From the NCBI GenBank assembly GCA_003755025.1, contig RJVL01000001.1, positions 310,001-374,000 on the forward strand: a DNA stretch of 64,000 nt, read 5' to 3'. This stretch comes from Diaphorobacter nitroreducens. Its GTDB lineage: Bacteria; Pseudomonadota; Gammaproteobacteria; Burkholderiales; Burkholderiaceae_C. Position 1 is the stretch's first letter. The number at the start of each line of letters is the position of its first letter. Shown in pieces: positions 39,976-50,287 of this stretch. The translations under genes and the position numbers were made by a program. The notes beneath the pieces are model-generated. The model was not told the origin of the DNA, did not search any database, and worked only from the letters and a program-made list of their open reading frames with translations.

Positions 39976-41550
39976 ATGAACATTGCCCACCTGTTGCAGC
40001 GCAGCGCGCTGGTGCATGGCGAGCGGCCCGCGCTGCTGGCTGGCACATGCCTGCTGCACGACTACCGTACCCTTGCCGCGCGCGTGGCCGCGCTGGCCGC
40101 ACACCTGCGCGCGCATTGCGGCGTGCAGCCGGGCGAATGCGTGGCCATCTTCTCGGCCAATGGTCCACAGTACCTGGAGGCGTTGCACGCCATCCACTGG
40201 TGCGGCGCCATCTCGGTGCCCGTCAACTACAAGCTGCACGCGCGCGAGCTGGCCTATGTGCTTGCCGACAGCGGCGCGCGCGTGGTGTGCGTGTCTGCGG
40301 CGCTGCACGATGCGGCGCTGGCTGCGGGCGCCGACGCCGCGGCGGTGCAGGTGTTGGGGGCATCCGCCTGGGAGCAAGCGGCGCAGGGCGTGCCGCTGGC
40401 GCTGCAGGAGCGCGCCCCCGACGACGTGGCCTCGCTGTTCTACACCTCGGGCACCACCGGGCGGCCCAAGGGCGTGATGCAGACGCACCGCAACCTGTTG
40501 GCCATGACCATGGCCTACTTCACCGACGTGGACGACGTGCAGCCCGGCGACGCCATGGTCTATGCCGCGCCCATGTCGCACGGCGCGGGCTTGTACAACT
40601 ACGCCCACATGCTGCGCGGCGCGCGCCATGTGGTGCCCGCGTCCGGCGGGTTCGACCCGGCCGAGCTGGTGCAATTGGCCGCGGACGTGGGCCAGCTGTC
40701 GCTGTTTGCGGCGCCCACCATGGTGCACCGGCTGGTGGAGCATGTGCGCCGCACGGGCGCCAATGTGGACGGCTTCAAGACCATCGTCTATGGCGGCGGT
40801 CCCATGTATGTGGACGACCTGCGCCGCGCCATCGACACCATGGGCCAGAAGTTCGTGCAGATCTATGGCCAGGGCGAAAGCCCCATGACCATCACCGCGC
40901 TGGCGCGCGAGCACCTGGCCGACACGGCGCACCCGCGCTGGGCCGAGCGCATCGCCTCGGTGGGCGTGGCGCATGCGTGCGTACAGGTGCGGGTGGTGGA
41001 TGACGAGGACCGACCCGTGCCTACGGGCGAGTTGGGCGAAGTGGTGGTGCGCGGCGATACGGTGATGGCCGGCTACTGGCGCAATCCCGAGGCGTCTGCG
41101 CAGACGCTGCGCTGCGGCTGGCTGCACACGGGCGATGTTGGGAGCCTGGACGCGCACGGGTTTCTGACCCTGCGCGACCGCAGCAAGGACGTGATCATCT
41201 CGGGTGGCTCCAACATCTACCCGCGCGAGGTGGAGGAGGTGCTGCTGCTGCACCCGCGCGTGAGCGAGGTGGCCGTGGTGGGCCAGCACGACGCCGACTG
41301 GGGCGAGGTGGTGGTGGCCTTCCTGGTGGCGGGCGAGGGCGGCGCCGTGGACGATGCCGCGCTGCATGCGGAACTCGACGCGGAACTTGACGCGGAACTT
41401 GACGCTTTGTGCCTGGACCACATCGCGCGCTTCAAGCGACCCAAGGCCTACCGCTGGGTGCCGGCCCTGCCCAAGAACAGCTATGGCAAGGTGCTCAAGA
41501 CCGAGCTGCGCGCATGGCTGCAGGCCGAAGGGGCGGGGAGCGGGGCGTAA
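39976..41550 (+). CDS. AMP-dependent acyl-CoA synthetase/ligase
   Basis: The 524-residue enzyme should activate a carboxylic acid to its CoA thioester through an acyl-AMP. Core motifs are the P-loop-like YTSGTTGRPKGVMQTHRN, the YGQGES region, GWLHTGDVG, the hinge DRSKDVIISGGSNIYPREVE, and the C-terminal catalytic lysine in KNSYGKVLK. It belongs to the medium/long-chain fatty acid or aromatic acid ligase group (FadD-like/BCL-like); substrate cannot be assigned. An ELDA-type triplicate near the end is encoded by a 12-base tandem repeat. It is divergent from alkB and followed by a DsbA-like gene 71 bases downstream. Confidence 0.93.
   Translation: MNIAHLLQRSALVHGERPALLAGTCLLHDYRTLAARVAALAAHLRAHCGVQPGECVAIFSANGPQYLEALHAIHWCGAISVPVNYKLHARELAYVLADSGARVVCVSAALHDAALAAGADAAAVQVLGASAWEQAAQGVPLALQERAPDDVASLFYTSGTTGRPKGVMQTHRNLLAMTMAYFTDVDDVQPGDAMVYAAPMSHGAGLYNYAHMLRGARHVVPASGGFDPAELVQLAADVGQLSLFAAPTMVHRLVEHVRRTGANVDGFKTIVYGGGPMYVDDLRRAIDTMGQKFVQIYGQGESPMTITALAREHLADTAHPRWAERIASVGVAHACVQVRVVDDEDRPVPTGELGEVVVRGDTVMAGYWRNPEASAQTLRCGWLHTGDVGSLDAHGFLTLRDRSKDVIISGGSNIYPREVEEVLLLHPRVSEVAVVGQHDADWGEVVVAFLVAGEGGAVDDAALHAELDAELDAELDALCLDHIARFKRPKAYRWVPALPKNSYGKVLKTELRAWLQAEGAGSGA
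41368..41403 (+). repeat. 12-bp tandem repeat, three units, inside the ligase gene
   Basis: GCGGAACTCGAC is followed by two copies of GCGGAACTTGAC, encoding three AELD units. One base separates unit 1 from the others. In-frame length change (4 residues per unit) is possible between strains. Confidence 0.9.
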
Positions 41551-41621
41551 CAGACCCGGGAGCGGCGCGGACATTGCGTCGCCCCTACCATGGGCGCTTT
41601 GCCCCGGCTGGAGCCCATGCC

Positions 41622-42284
41622 ATGAACCAACCCGTCTCCCTCAAGATCGACTTCGTCTCCGACGTGTCCTGCCCCTGGTGCGCCATCGGCCTGCACGCGC
41701 TGGAGCAGGCCGCGAAGCGGCTGGACGGCGAGGTGGCGCTGGATCTGCACTTTCAGCCCTTCGAGCTGAACCCACAGATGGGCCCCGAGGGCCAGGACAT
41801 CGGCGAACACCTGCAGCAAAAGTACGGCGCCACGCCGGAGCAATCACAGCAAAACCGCGAGGCCATCGCCGCGCGCGGCGCGCAGTTGGGCTTTACCTTC
41901 AACATGGACCGGCGCGGCCGCATCTACAACACTTTCGATGCGCACCGCCTGCTGCACTGGCTGGAGGAAGAGGGCACGCCGGAGCAGCAGGGCGCGCTCA
42001 AGCACGCGCTGTTCACCGCGTATTTCACGCAGGGCGAGAACCCTGGCGACCACGGCGTGCTGCTGCGTCTGGTGGCGCAACTGGGGCTGGACGAGGCGCG
42101 CGCCCGCGCCGTGCTGGCGTCCCAGGAATATGCCGAGGCGGTGCGCGAGCGCGAGGCCTTCTACCAGGGGCACGGCATCCATTCGGTGCCGGCGGTGATC
42201 ATCAACGACCGCCACCTGATCCAGGGCGGCCAGCCGGTCGAGGTGTTCGAGCAGGCGCTGCGGCAGATCGCGCAGCAGGCGTGA
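41622..42284 (+). CDS. DsbA-family (FrnE-like) thiol oxidoreductase
   Basis: The 220-residue protein starts with SLKIDFVSDVSCPWCAIGLH; C17-P-W-C20 is the redox motif of the FrnE branch of DsbA-like thioredoxin folds. The cis-proline loop GIHSVPAVIIND and the C-terminal IQGGQPVEVFEQALRQI complete the pattern. No signal peptide is present, so it acts in the cytosol, as for FrnE of polyketide clusters and stress-related homologues. It converges with creA across a gap that is almost entirely one repeat copy. Confidence 0.93.
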   Translation: MNQPVSLKIDFVSDVSCPWCAIGLHALEQAAKRLDGEVALDLHFQPFELNPQMGPEGQDIGEHLQQKYGATPEQSQQNREAIAARGAQLGFTFNMDRRGRIYNTFDAHRLLHWLEEEGTPEQQGALKHALFTAYFTQGENPGDHGVLLRLVAQLGLDEARARAVLASQEYAEAVREREAFYQGHGIHSVPAVIINDRHLIQGGQPVEVFEQALRQIAQQA

Positions 42285-42291
42285 TGCTCTT

Positions 42292-42349
42292 TTATTGATA
42301 GCTGATGGCGCTTGCTCATCAAGCGCTGCAGCCTGTTTTGGCTTGAAAC
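42292..42349. repeat. Dispersed repeat copy filling a convergent gap
   Basis: TTATTGATAGCTG, then TGGCGCTTG and AAGCGCTGCA as inverted arms around CTCATC, then GCCTGTTTTGGCTTGAAA. This is close to what I take as the family consensus and spans nearly the whole 68-base gap between the frnE-like gene and creA. Confidence 0.85.
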
Positions 42350-42352
42350 CTG

Positions 42353-42859
42353 TCAGCGCAGCGGGATCGGCGTGGCCCGGTCCACGGGCACGGCCGTCAC
42401 GCTGTTTTGTGGCGAGCCGTCGATGAGCTTTTCGGAGTAGGTCAGGTACACCAGCGTGTTGCGCTTGGCGTCCACCATGCGCACCACGCGCAGGCGCTTG
42501 AACAGGATGGACATGCGTTCGCTGAACACTTCCTGCTGCGCCTTGAGCGGCTGCACGAAGGTGATGGGCCCGACCTGGCGGCAGGCGATGGAGGCTTCGG
42601 CGCGGTCCTCGGCCAGGCCCAGCGTGCCTTTGATGCCGCCGGTGCGCGCACGCGACACATAGCAGGTCACTCCCTGCACGGCGGGGTCGTCATAGGCCTC
42701 CACGATGATGTCGTGGTCGCGGCCGATCCACTGGAAGGCGGTGTCCACGGTGCCGATCTTCTCGGCCTGGGCCGCGGCCGGCCCGGCAGCCAAGCCCAGG
42801 GTGCAGGCCAGCAGCGCCAGGCTTGCCATGCCTGCGCGCAGGCCGCCGCGCGCATTCAT
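42353..42859 (-). CDS. creA: CreA family protein, periplasmic
   Basis: The 168-residue product has a Sec signal peptide (about 1-31, ending AGPAAAQA) and the CreA pattern: [56 protein letters not shown]-terminal [20 protein letters not shown] segment follows. CreA is a conserved secreted protein of unknown function, named after its place in the E. coli cre locus. Its ATG overlaps the cphA stop as ATGA, so it is translationally coupled to the cyanophycin synthetase, which may be accidental as CreA occurs widely without cph genes. Confidence 0.93.
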   Translation of the reverse strand: MNARGGLRAGMASLALLACTLGLAAGPAAAQAEKIGTVDTAFQWIGRDHDIIVEAYDDPAVQGVTCYVSRARTGGIKGTLGLAEDRAEASIACRQVGPITFVQPLKAQQEVFSERMSILFKRLRVVRMVDAKRNTLVYLTYSEKLIDGSPQNSVTAVPVDRATPIPLR

Positions 42860-45441
42860 GGCGCAACCGCCGAGGCTTCGCTGCAGCGCTGCGCCAAGTG
42901 GGCCAGGGCTTCCTCCACCTGGTCCACCAGCACCAGGCACAGGTCGCCCGGTTGCAGGCGCTCCAGCGCATGGTCGATGGCGAGGAACTCGCCGTGGATC
43001 TCGGTCACGTAGCGCGTGCGCGGCGCGCCCTGCAGGCCCTGGCGCAGCAGCGCCAGCACCTCGCCGTCGGCACGGCCGCGCTGGCAGGCATCCTGGTACA
43101 GCACCACGTCGTCAAAGGCCTGGCCCAGGATCTGGGTCTGCTCGACGATGTCCTGGTCGCGCCGGTCGCCCGCACCGCTGATCACCACGCTGCGTTGCTG
43201 GGCCGGCATGGCCTGCACGGCCTGCACCAGCGCGCGCATGGCGTCGGGGTTGTGGCCATAGTCGGCGATCACGGTGGCGCCGCGGTAGTCCATCACGTTG
43301 AAGCGGCCGGGCGCGTTGTCGCTGTCGTTCATGAAGCCGGCCAGGCCGCGGCGGATGGTCTGCCAGGGCAGGCCTACGCCCCACGCCGCGCCGATCGCGG
43401 CCATGACGTTCTCGACCTGGAAGCCGATCGTGCCGCCGCGCGTGATCGGGATCTCGCGCAGGGGGATGGTCTCGCGCCACGAGCCTTCGGCCGCCACGAT
43501 GGAGTCGCCATCCACATACACCACTCGGTTGCCTTGGGCGCGGTGCGTGGCCATGACGGGGTGGTGGCGGTCGACGGCGAAGAAGATCACCTTGCCCGGG
43601 CATACGCTGGCCATGGCGGCCACGTGCGGGTCGGCGGCGTTGAGCACGCCGTAGCCGTCGGCGGCTACGTTCTGCACGATCACGCGCTTGAGCACCGCCA
43701 CGTCTTCCACGGTGGTGATGAAGTTCAGCCCCAGGTGGTCGCCCGCGCCGACGTTGGTGACCACGGCCACCTGGCAGCGGTCAAAGCCCAGGCCTTCGCG
43801 CAGGATGCCGCCGCGCGCGCATTCGAGCACGGCCGCGTCCACCTCGGGGTGGAACAGCACGTTGCGCGCGCTCTTGGGGCCCGAGCAGTCGCCGCTGTCG
43901 ATCTGGCGGCCGTTCACGTACACGCCGTCGGTGTTGGTCATGCCCACGCGCAGGCCGTGCGCGGCGAACAGCTGGCCGATCAGGCGCGTGGTGGTGGTCT
44001 TGCCATTGGTGCCAGTGACGGCCACCAGTGGGATGCGCCCGTCCTGGCCGGGCGCGAACAGCTCGTCCACCATCGGCACGCCCACGTTGCGCGGCTTGCC
44101 GAACGACGGGGCCAGGTGCATGCGCAGGCCGGGCGCGGCGTTCACCTCGACGATGCCGCCGTTTTGCTCTTCCAGGGGTTTGAGCATGGTTTCGCAGACC
44201 ACGTCCACGCCGCAGATGTGCAGGCCGATGGTCTGCGCGGCCTCGATGGCACGCGCGGCGATCTCGGGGTGCACGTCGTCGGTCACATCGGTGGCACTGC
44301 CGCCGGTGGACAGGTTGGCGTTGTTGCGCAGCACCACGCGCTGGCCCTGCACGGGCACGGAGTCGGGCGTGAGGCCTTCGGAGGCGATGCGCGCGATGGC
44401 GATGTCGTCCAGGCGCACCTTGGTCAGCGCCGTGCCGTGGCCCGAGCCGCGGCGCGGGTCCTGGTTGACGATGTCCACCAGCTCGCGAATGGTGTGCTGG
44501 CCGTCGCCCAGCACCTGGGGCGGCTCGCGGCGCGCGGCGGCCACGAGCTGGTGGCCCACCACCAGCAGGCGGAAGTCGTGGCCGGGCAGGAAGCGTTCGA
44601 CCATGATCTCGTCGCCGAATTCGCGGGCGGTCTTGTAGGCGGCCTCCAGCCCCTCGCGGGTGGTGATGTTGACCACCACGCCCTTGCCCTGGTTGCCGTC
44701 CTGGGGCTTCACGACCACGGGCAGGCCCACTTCCTGGGCCACCACCCAGGCGTCCTCTACGTCGGCCACCGGGCGCCCCAGCGGCACGGGAACGCCGGCG
44801 GCGTGCAGCAGGCGCTTGGTCAGGTCCTTGTCCTGGGCGATGGATTCGGCCACGGCGCTGGTGGTGTCCAGCTCGGCGGCCTGGATGCGGCGCGCCTTGG
44901 AGCCCCAGCCCAGCTGTACCAGCGAGCCGCTGGTCAGGCGCCTGAACGGGATGCCGCGCGCCACGGCGGCGTCGACGATGGAGCCGGTGGACGGGCCGAT
45001 GCGCTCGTCCTCGTCCAGCTCGCGCAGCTCGGCGACCACGGCATCGGCGTCGAAGGGGGTATCGGCCAGCGCGGACTGCAGCAGGGCGCCGGCGTGCTCC
45101 ATGGCCAGGCGGCCCACGGCCTCCTCGGTGTACTCCACCACCACCTGGTAGGTGCCTTCTTCCAGCGTGGCGTGGGTGCGGCTGAAGGTCACGGGGCACC
45201 CGGCCTGGGCCTGCAGCGACAGGGCGGCCACTTCGAGCACGTGGGCCAGCGACAGGCGCTGGTCGGCGCCGTGGGGCTGCAGGGCGCCGATCTTGGGAAA
45301 GCGCGCGCGCAGGCGGTCTTCAAAACCCGCGATGTCTGCGTAGCCGCACTCTTGTGGCTCGCAGTGCACAACGGCTTCGATGGCGGTGTTGCGGCTCCAG
45401 AGGTTGGGGCCGCGCAGGGCGCGGATGCGGGTGATCTGCAT
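42856..45441 (-). CDS. cphA: Cyanophycin synthetase
   Basis: CphA polymerises Asp and Arg into cyanophycin, a nitrogen store, using two ATP sites. The 861-residue protein has an N-terminal domain (about 1-160), an ATP-grasp domain that adds Asp (about 220-470: [26 protein letters not shown], then [11 protein letters not shown]), and a Mur-ligase-like domain that adds Arg. The latter has an intact P-loop, [13 protein letters not shown], near residue 475, plus [15 protein letters not shown] and [10 protein letters not shown]. All active parts seem complete. It is the second gene of the cphA'-cphA-creA run on the minus strand and ends in an ATGA overlap with creA. No cyanophycinase gene is in the window. 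Confidence 0.96.
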   Translation of the reverse strand: MQITRIRALRGPNLWSRNTAIEAVVHCEPQECGYADIAGFEDRLRARFPKIGALQPHGADQRLSLAHVLEVAALSLQAQAGCPVTFSRTHATLEEGTYQVVVEYTEEAVGRLAMEHAGALLQSALADTPFDADAVVAELRELDEDERIGPSTGSIVDAAVARGIPFRRLTSGSLVQLGWGSKARRIQAAELDTTSAVAESIAQDKDLTKRLLHAAGVPVPLGRPVADVEDAWVVAQEVGLPVVVKPQDGNQGKGVVVNITTREGLEAAYKTAREFGDEIMVERFLPGHDFRLLVVGHQLVAAARREPPQVLGDGQHTIRELVDIVNQDPRRGSGHGTALTKVRLDDIAIARIASEGLTPDSVPVQGQRVVLRNNANLSTGGSATDVTDDVHPEIAARAIEAAQTIGLHICGVDVVCETMLKPLEEQNGGIVEVNAAPGLRMHLAPSFGKPRNVGVPMVDELFAPGQDGRIPLVAVTGTNGKTTTTRLIGQLFAAHGLRVGMTNTDGVYVNGRQIDSGDCSGPKSARNVLFHPEVDAAVLECARGGILREGLGFDRCQVAVVTNVGAGDHLGLNFITTVEDVAVLKRVIVQNVAADGYGVLNAADPHVAAMASVCPGKVIFFAVDRHHPVMATHRAQGNRVVYVDGDSIVAAEGSWRETIPLREIPITRGGTIGFQVENVMAAIGAAWGVGLPWQTIRRGLAGFMNDSDNAPGRFNVMDYRGATVIADYGHNPDAMRALVQAVQAMPAQQRSVVISGAGDRRDQDIVEQTQILGQAFDDVVLYQDACQRGRADGEVLALLRQGLQGAPRTRYVTEIHGEFLAIDHALERLQPGDLCLVLVDQVEEALAHLAQRCSEASAVAP

Positions 45442-45463
45442 GGTGTTTTCTTTCAGCCCGATT

Positions 45464-45522
45464 TTTCAGTCAAATTGGCCTGTAGCGCTTGTGGGGTGAG
45501 CGGTGGCAGCTATGCTTTTGAA
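45464..45522. repeat. Dispersed repeat copy between cphA' and cphA
   Basis: TTCAGTCAAATTGGCCTGTA, GCGCTTG and GGCAGCTATGC follow the family block order. It fills most of the 94-base gap between the two synthetase genes; it could lower read-through into cphA. Confidence 0.7.
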
Positions 45523-45535
45523 AGCATTCGCGGCG

Positions 45536-47707
45536 TCACGCGGCATAGTCGAAGGTCTTGATGCCCGCGGCGATCAGGTCCGGCCCGATGTCCATGGACC
45601 AGGCTGCGGCAATCGCGGCCAGCATCGCGGCCGTGTCCGGGCGGTGGCCGCCGGGCAGGCTCAGGGCGTCCAGCGTGCCCAGCACGCGTTCGCTGGCGCC
45701 CGTGGCCAGCACGACCTGCTCACCGCGCACGAACACGGCGCGGCCTTCGCCCTCGGCCCGATGCGCGGCGACGAAGGGGTTGTCTGGCGACAGGGAATAC
45801 AGAAGGACCTCGCCATCACACAGGCGCGCCAGGTCGGCCACCTGCTCGATGTCGGCATTGAGCACGCCTGCGCCCTCGTCCAGCACCACGTCGATCTGGG
45901 TGCGCAGCACGCGCGTCATCTGGGCCTGCTCCAGCACGTCATGGTCGGCCAGGGTCTCGAAACCGTCCATGTCGGTCACCACGCCGACCAGGCAGCGGTC
46001 GTAGGCCAGGCCTTCCTCCAGGATGGAGCGGGCAGTGGTCTGGATCACGGCGGCCTGCGCCAGTCGGTTGGTCAGCAGGCGGTGCGCGCCGGCCCAGTGG
46101 GCGGTGGCGCTCTTTTGTGTGCGGCGGTTGTTGAGGAACATGCCTTCGCTGCTGGCCACGCCCGTGAGCTTGCCCGACAGCTGCAGCAGCCAGCCCACGA
46201 AGCGCGCGGTGAATGCGTTGTGGCGCGTGCCCGCAATGCCCACGATGGGGATGCGGCCCGCGCCCGAGGCCTCCTCGGTGCTGGGGAACAGGTGTTCGAC
46301 GATGGCCTGGCCCACGGGGCGCGGCGCGCCGCTGGTGGGCTTGAGGTGCATCAGCAGGCCGGGGCCGGCGTTCACCTCGAGGATGGCGCCGCCTTGTTCC
46401 TTCATGGGCTTGGAGACATCCTGCAGGATCATGTCCATGCCGGCGATGTCCAGGCCCACGATTTTCGCGGCCAACTGGGCGTAGTAAGCCACGTCGGGGT
46501 GCACGTCGTCGGTGCAGTCGATGGCCATGTTGCCGTTGCGCTGCAGCAAGATGGCCTGGCCCGAGGGCACCACGGTGTCGGGCGTCACACCTTGGCGCTT
46601 GAGCTCCAGCTGCACGGCGCCTTTTTCCACGTCGATCCAGTCCAGCGGGTACTCCTGCTCGGGGCCGCGGCGCGGGTCTTCGTTGAGCACGGCCACCAGC
46701 TCGCGCAGCGTGGACTGGCCATTGCCGTGCACGCTGACCGTCTCGCCCTTGGTGGCGGCGACCACCTTGCCGCCGACCACCAGCAGGCGGTGTTCCACGC
46801 CGTCGATGAACTTCTCGACGATGACATCCGAGCCCTCGGGCTCGGCCAGCGCGAAGGCGGCCTTGATATCGGCCTCGCGCGAGAGCTCCAGCGTCACGCC
46901 GCGCGCATGGTTGCCGTCCGAGGGCTTCACCGTGACGGGGAAGCCGATCTCCTGCGCCACTTCCCAGGCCTCATCGGCGTTGCGGACGATCTGGCCCTCC
47001 GGCACGGGCACGCCGCAGGAGGCGAGCAGCCGCTTGGTGAAATCCTTGTCCTGGGCAATGCCCTCGGCGATGGCGCTGGTCTGGTCGCTCTCGGCGGTCC
47101 AGATGCGGCGCTGTGCGGCGCCGTAGCCCAGTTGCACCAGGTTGCCGTCGTTCAGGCGGATGTGCGGAATGCGCCGGGCGCTGGCGGCGTCCACGATGCA
47201 GCCGGTGCTGGGGCCCAGGTAGCGGTCGTTGATGGCGGTCTTGATGGCGTGGATGGCGGCCTTGAGGTCGAATGCCTCGTCATTGATGGCGGCCATCAGC
47301 AGACGGTGGCCATGCTCCAGCGCCACGCGGGCCACGGCCTCTTCGGGGCAGCGGAACACCATGCGGTACACGCCGCGCCGGGAGATCTCGCGCGTCTGGC
47401 CGAACTCGGCCGGCATGCCCGAGAGGTTGAGCAGCTCGATGACCACGTGCTCCAGCACGTGCCCCATCCAGGTGCCTTCCTTCAGGCGCAGCAGGAAGCC
47501 GCCGCGCTCGCCCACGCCGCAGTGGTGCTCCACCAGATCCGGCAGCCAGGTGGTCAGGCGCTCGTTGAGGCCGGGAATCTTGTTGGAGGGGTAGTCTTCC
47601 AGCTCCCCCAGGTCCAGCCAGACTTCGAGGACCGGGCGGTAGGTCCAGACACTGGGGCCGCGCAGATAGGTGGTGCGCAGGAGTTGGATATCGTTGAATT
47701 TGGCCAT
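45536..47707 (-). CDS. cphA': Second cyanophycin synthetase (CphA') with degenerate Mur-ligase P-loop
   Basis: The 723-residue product is a CphA paralogue. Its N-terminal and ATP-grasp parts are well kept (LGPSTGCIVDAASARRIPHI, IAQDKDFTKRLL, VTVKPSDGNHARGV, LEVNAGPGLLMH), but where CphA has GTNGKTTTT it reads GTRHNAFTA (about residues 490-498). The lysine and threonines of the ATP loop are therefore gone, and the C-terminal domain is shorter by more than 100 residues. Paired cphA-cphA' genes are known from Cupriavidus necator, and a comparable loss defines CphA2 of cyanobacteria, which joins Asp-Arg dipeptides. The start at 47707 gives MAKFNDIQLLRTTYLRGPS. It is the first gene of the unit, divergent from the ABC transporter. 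Confidence 0.93.
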   Translation of the reverse strand: MAKFNDIQLLRTTYLRGPSVWTYRPVLEVWLDLGELEDYPSNKIPGLNERLTTWLPDLVEHHCGVGERGGFLLRLKEGTWMGHVLEHVVIELLNLSGMPAEFGQTREISRRGVYRMVFRCPEEAVARVALEHGHRLLMAAINDEAFDLKAAIHAIKTAINDRYLGPSTGCIVDAASARRIPHIRLNDGNLVQLGYGAAQRRIWTAESDQTSAIAEGIAQDKDFTKRLLASCGVPVPEGQIVRNADEAWEVAQEIGFPVTVKPSDGNHARGVTLELSREADIKAAFALAEPEGSDVIVEKFIDGVEHRLLVVGGKVVAATKGETVSVHGNGQSTLRELVAVLNEDPRRGPEQEYPLDWIDVEKGAVQLELKRQGVTPDTVVPSGQAILLQRNGNMAIDCTDDVHPDVAYYAQLAAKIVGLDIAGMDMILQDVSKPMKEQGGAILEVNAGPGLLMHLKPTSGAPRPVGQAIVEHLFPSTEEASGAGRIPIVGIAGTRHNAFTARFVGWLLQLSGKLTGVASSEGMFLNNRRTQKSATAHWAGAHRLLTNRLAQAAVIQTTARSILEEGLAYDRCLVGVVTDMDGFETLADHDVLEQAQMTRVLRTQIDVVLDEGAGVLNADIEQVADLARLCDGEVLLYSLSPDNPFVAAHRAEGEGRAVFVRGEQVVLATGASERVLGTLDALSLPGGHRPDTAAMLAAIAAAWSMDIGPDLIAAGIKTFDYAA

Positions 47708-47770
47708 GAAGTGCAGCGTGGAAGATTCGGATATCTGCCGGGTTGCGGCGGATGTGGCGATGCCCATGGG

Positions 47771-47803
47771 CTGAGATTGTGCGCCGATACTGGCGCAGCT
47801 CAG
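47771..47803. promoter_or_regulatory. Interrupted palindrome in the cph divergent control region
   Basis: CTGAG (47771-47775) with CTCAG (47799-47803) and TGCGCC (47780-47785) with GGCGCA (47792-47797) form a nested inverted repeat around GATACT. It sits 64 bases upstream of cphA' in the 251-base gap shared with the ABC gene, a sensible place for an operator, though no regulator gene is nearby. Confidence 0.4.
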
Positions 47804-47958
47804 CACTGGCGGGTGTCAGCCGCGGGCTGATGATGTGCGTTACGAGGGGATACCGCGGCGGCGCAAGGGCCTGGGGCGCGGTGGCCGACAATGCCCCCCA
47901 TGGGCCCGGACTGGCCCGCCAACGCCCCGTCCGTGCGGGGGTGGACATACAAAACCAA

Positions 47959-50271
47959 ATGCAACATCACCATTCTGTGGACGCCTCGGGTGTCTTGTCT
48001 GGCCCCTGGGGGGCCGAGATGCGGGCAGTGCTCGCTCCTGACGAAAACGTGCAGGCCGCCTTCGAGGTTGACCTGACGCCCGACCTGCGCTTTGCCCCCG
48101 GCCTGCTGGTGCTGACCGAGCGGCGCCTGCTGGCGCGCGCTGGTGACGCGCCGGCGCAGGAATGGCCCCTGGCGCCCGGCATGGCGCTGCGACTGCTGGA
48201 CCATGGCGGCGTGGGCACGGTGGAGCTGCACGATACCGACCGGCGCCTGGCGCTGTGGCGCTTCACGCTGGGGCGCCATCCCCAGGCGCTGCACCTGCAG
48301 CAGCGGCTGGACGCCCAGGTGCGGCGCCTGGACAGCTTGCAAGGCGCCATCGCGCCCGAAGCGCAAGACGTGCCGCGCTGCGCCGTGTGCGGCACGCCGC
48401 TGCCGCCCGACAGCGACGAGTGCACGGCCTGTGCGCGCCAGCAGGCGCCGCAGACCTCCACCTGGGTGCTATTGCGCCTGTGGCGTTTCGCCCGGCCTTA
48501 CAAAAAGCAGCTGGCCGCGGGCTTCGCGCTCACGCTGGCCTCCACCGCCGCCTCGCTGGTGCCGCCGTACATGACCATCCCGCTCATGGACGACATCCTC
48601 ATTCCCTACCAGAGCGGCCAGCAGATCCCCGCCGGCATGGTGCTGCTGTACCTGGGGGGGCTGCTGCTGGCGGCGCTGCTGGCCTGGGCGCTGGGGTGGG
48701 CGCGCACTTACATCCTGGCCCTGGTGTCCGAGCGTATCGGCGCCGACCTGCGCACCACCACCTACGAACACCTGATGCGGCTGTCACTGGACTATTTCGG
48801 CAGCAAGCGGACCGGCGACCTCATGGCGCGCATCGGCTCCGAGACCGACCGCATCAACGTCTTTCTGTCGCTCAACGCGCTGGATTTCGCCACCGACGTG
48901 CTGATGATCGTGATGACGGCGGCGATCCTGTTCTCCATCAACCCGTGGCTGGCGCTGGTCACGCTGGTGCCGCTGCCCTTCATCGCCTGGCTGATCCACA
49001 CCGTGCGCGACAAGCTGCGCACCGGCTTCGAGAAGATCGACCGCGTGTGGTCCGAAGTGACCAACGTGCTGGCCGACACCATCCCCGGCATCCGCGTGGT
49101 GAAGGCCTTCGCCCAGGAAAAGCGCGAGGCGGACCGCTTCCGTGCCGCCAACCAGCACAACCTGGAGGTGAACGACAAGCTCAACAAGACCTGGAGCCTG
49201 TTCTCGCCCACCGTCTCGCTGATGACGGAGGTGGGGCTGCTGGTGGTCTGGGGCTTCGGCATCTGGCTGGTGGCGCGCAACCAGATCACCGTGGGCGTGC
49301 TGGCGGCCTTCATCGCCTACATCGGGCGCTTCTACATACGGCTGGATTCGATGAGCCGCATCGTTTCCGTCACGCAAAAGGCGGCAGCCGGCGCCAAGCG
49401 CATCTTCGACATCCTGGACCATGTGAGCAACGTGCCCGACCCCGTCAACCCGGTGAAGGTGGACCGCGTGCAGGGCGCCATCGAGATGCGCGACGTGGGC
49501 TTTCGCTACGGCAGCCGCACGGTCATCAAGAACCTGTCGCTCACCATCCGCCCCGGCGAGATGATCGGCCTGGTGGGCCACAGCGGCTCTGGCAAGAGCA
49601 CCCTGGTCAACCTCATCAGCCGCTTCTACGACGTGAGCGACGGCGCCATCCTCGTGGACGATGTGGACATCCGCCGCATGGCGGTGGCGGACTTTCGCCG
49701 CCACATCGGCCTGGTGCTGCAGGAGCCTTTCCTGTTCTTCGGCACCATTGCCGAGAACATCGCCTACGGCAAGCCCGACGCCACGCGCGAGGAGATCGTC
49801 GCCGCCGCGCGCGCCGCGCATGCGCACGAATTCATCCTGCGCCTGCCGCATGGCTACGACAGCCTGGTGGGCGAGCGCGGCCAGGGCCTGTCGGGCGGCG
49901 AGCGCCAGCGCATCTCCATTGCGCGCGCGCTGCTCATCGACCCGCGCATCCTGATCCTGGACGAGGCGACCTCCGCCGTGGACACTGAAACCGAAAAGGA
50001 AATCCAGAAGGCGCTGGACAACCTGGTGCAGGGTCGCACCACCATCGCCATCGCCCACCGGCTGTCCACCCTGCGCAAGGCCGACCGCCTGGTGGTCATG
50101 GACCGGGGCGAGGTCGTCGAAGTGGGGCCGCACGACGAACTGATGGAAAAGCAGGGTGCCTACTGGCGCCTGTACGAGGCGCAGGCGCGCCGTGCCGAGG
50201 AAGACGCCCAGGCCGCGGGCGTGCGCATCGAAGTGCGCGAGCACTCCGCTCACCCCGCGGGCAACACCTGA
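47959..50271 (+). CDS. ABC transporter (fused permease-ATPase), cyanophycin-locus type
   Basis: The 770-residue half-transporter has an unusual N-terminal cytosolic part of about 170 residues. This consists of a beta-rich, PH-like stretch ([18 protein letters not shown]) and a four-cysteine ribbon, C141/C144/C155/C158 (CAVC...CTAC). A six-helix exporter domain (about 185-480) follows, then the ATPase: Walker [10 protein letters not shown] near 540-548, [16 protein letters not shown] and IAHRLST. The fold is of the lipid/peptide exporter type (MsbA-like). I recall this gene and the following DUF1854 gene being named as cyanophycin-metabolism associated in public annotation. What it moves is unknown. 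The start at 47959 is chosen over earlier in-frame codons within the divergent gap. Confidence 0.9.
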   Translation: MQHHHSVDASGVLSGPWGAEMRAVLAPDENVQAAFEVDLTPDLRFAPGLLVLTERRLLARAGDAPAQEWPLAPGMALRLLDHGGVGTVELHDTDRRLALWRFTLGRHPQALHLQQRLDAQVRRLDSLQGAIAPEAQDVPRCAVCGTPLPPDSDECTACARQQAPQTSTWVLLRLWRFARPYKKQLAAGFALTLASTAASLVPPYMTIPLMDDILIPYQSGQQIPAGMVLLYLGGLLLAALLAWALGWARTYILALVSERIGADLRTTTYEHLMRLSLDYFGSKRTGDLMARIGSETDRINVFLSLNALDFATDVLMIVMTAAILFSINPWLALVTLVPLPFIAWLIHTVRDKLRTGFEKIDRVWSEVTNVLADTIPGIRVVKAFAQEKREADRFRAANQHNLEVNDKLNKTWSLFSPTVSLMTEVGLLVVWGFGIWLVARNQITVGVLAAFIAYIGRFYIRLDSMSRIVSVTQKAAAGAKRIFDILDHVSNVPDPVNPVKVDRVQGAIEMRDVGFRYGSRTVIKNLSLTIRPGEMIGLVGHSGSGKSTLVNLISRFYDVSDGAILVDDVDIRRMAVADFRRHIGLVLQEPFLFFGTIAENIAYGKPDATREEIVAAARAAHAHEFILRLPHGYDSLVGERGQGLSGGERQRISIARALLIDPRILILDEATSAVDTETEKEIQKALDNLVQGRTTIAIAHRLSTLRKADRLVVMDRGEVVEVGPHDELMEKQGAYWRLYEAQARRAEEDAQAAGVRIEVREHSAHPAGNT

Positions 50272-50287
50272 GCGAGAAAGACACGCG

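Noticed and set aside
42823-47830. Very long open frames on the plus strand opposite cphA and cphA' (over 900 and 770 codons)
   Set aside because: They mirror the coding strand in a GC-rich genome, are His/Gly/Val/Ala rich without domains, and the minus strand encodes clear cyanophycin synthetases.
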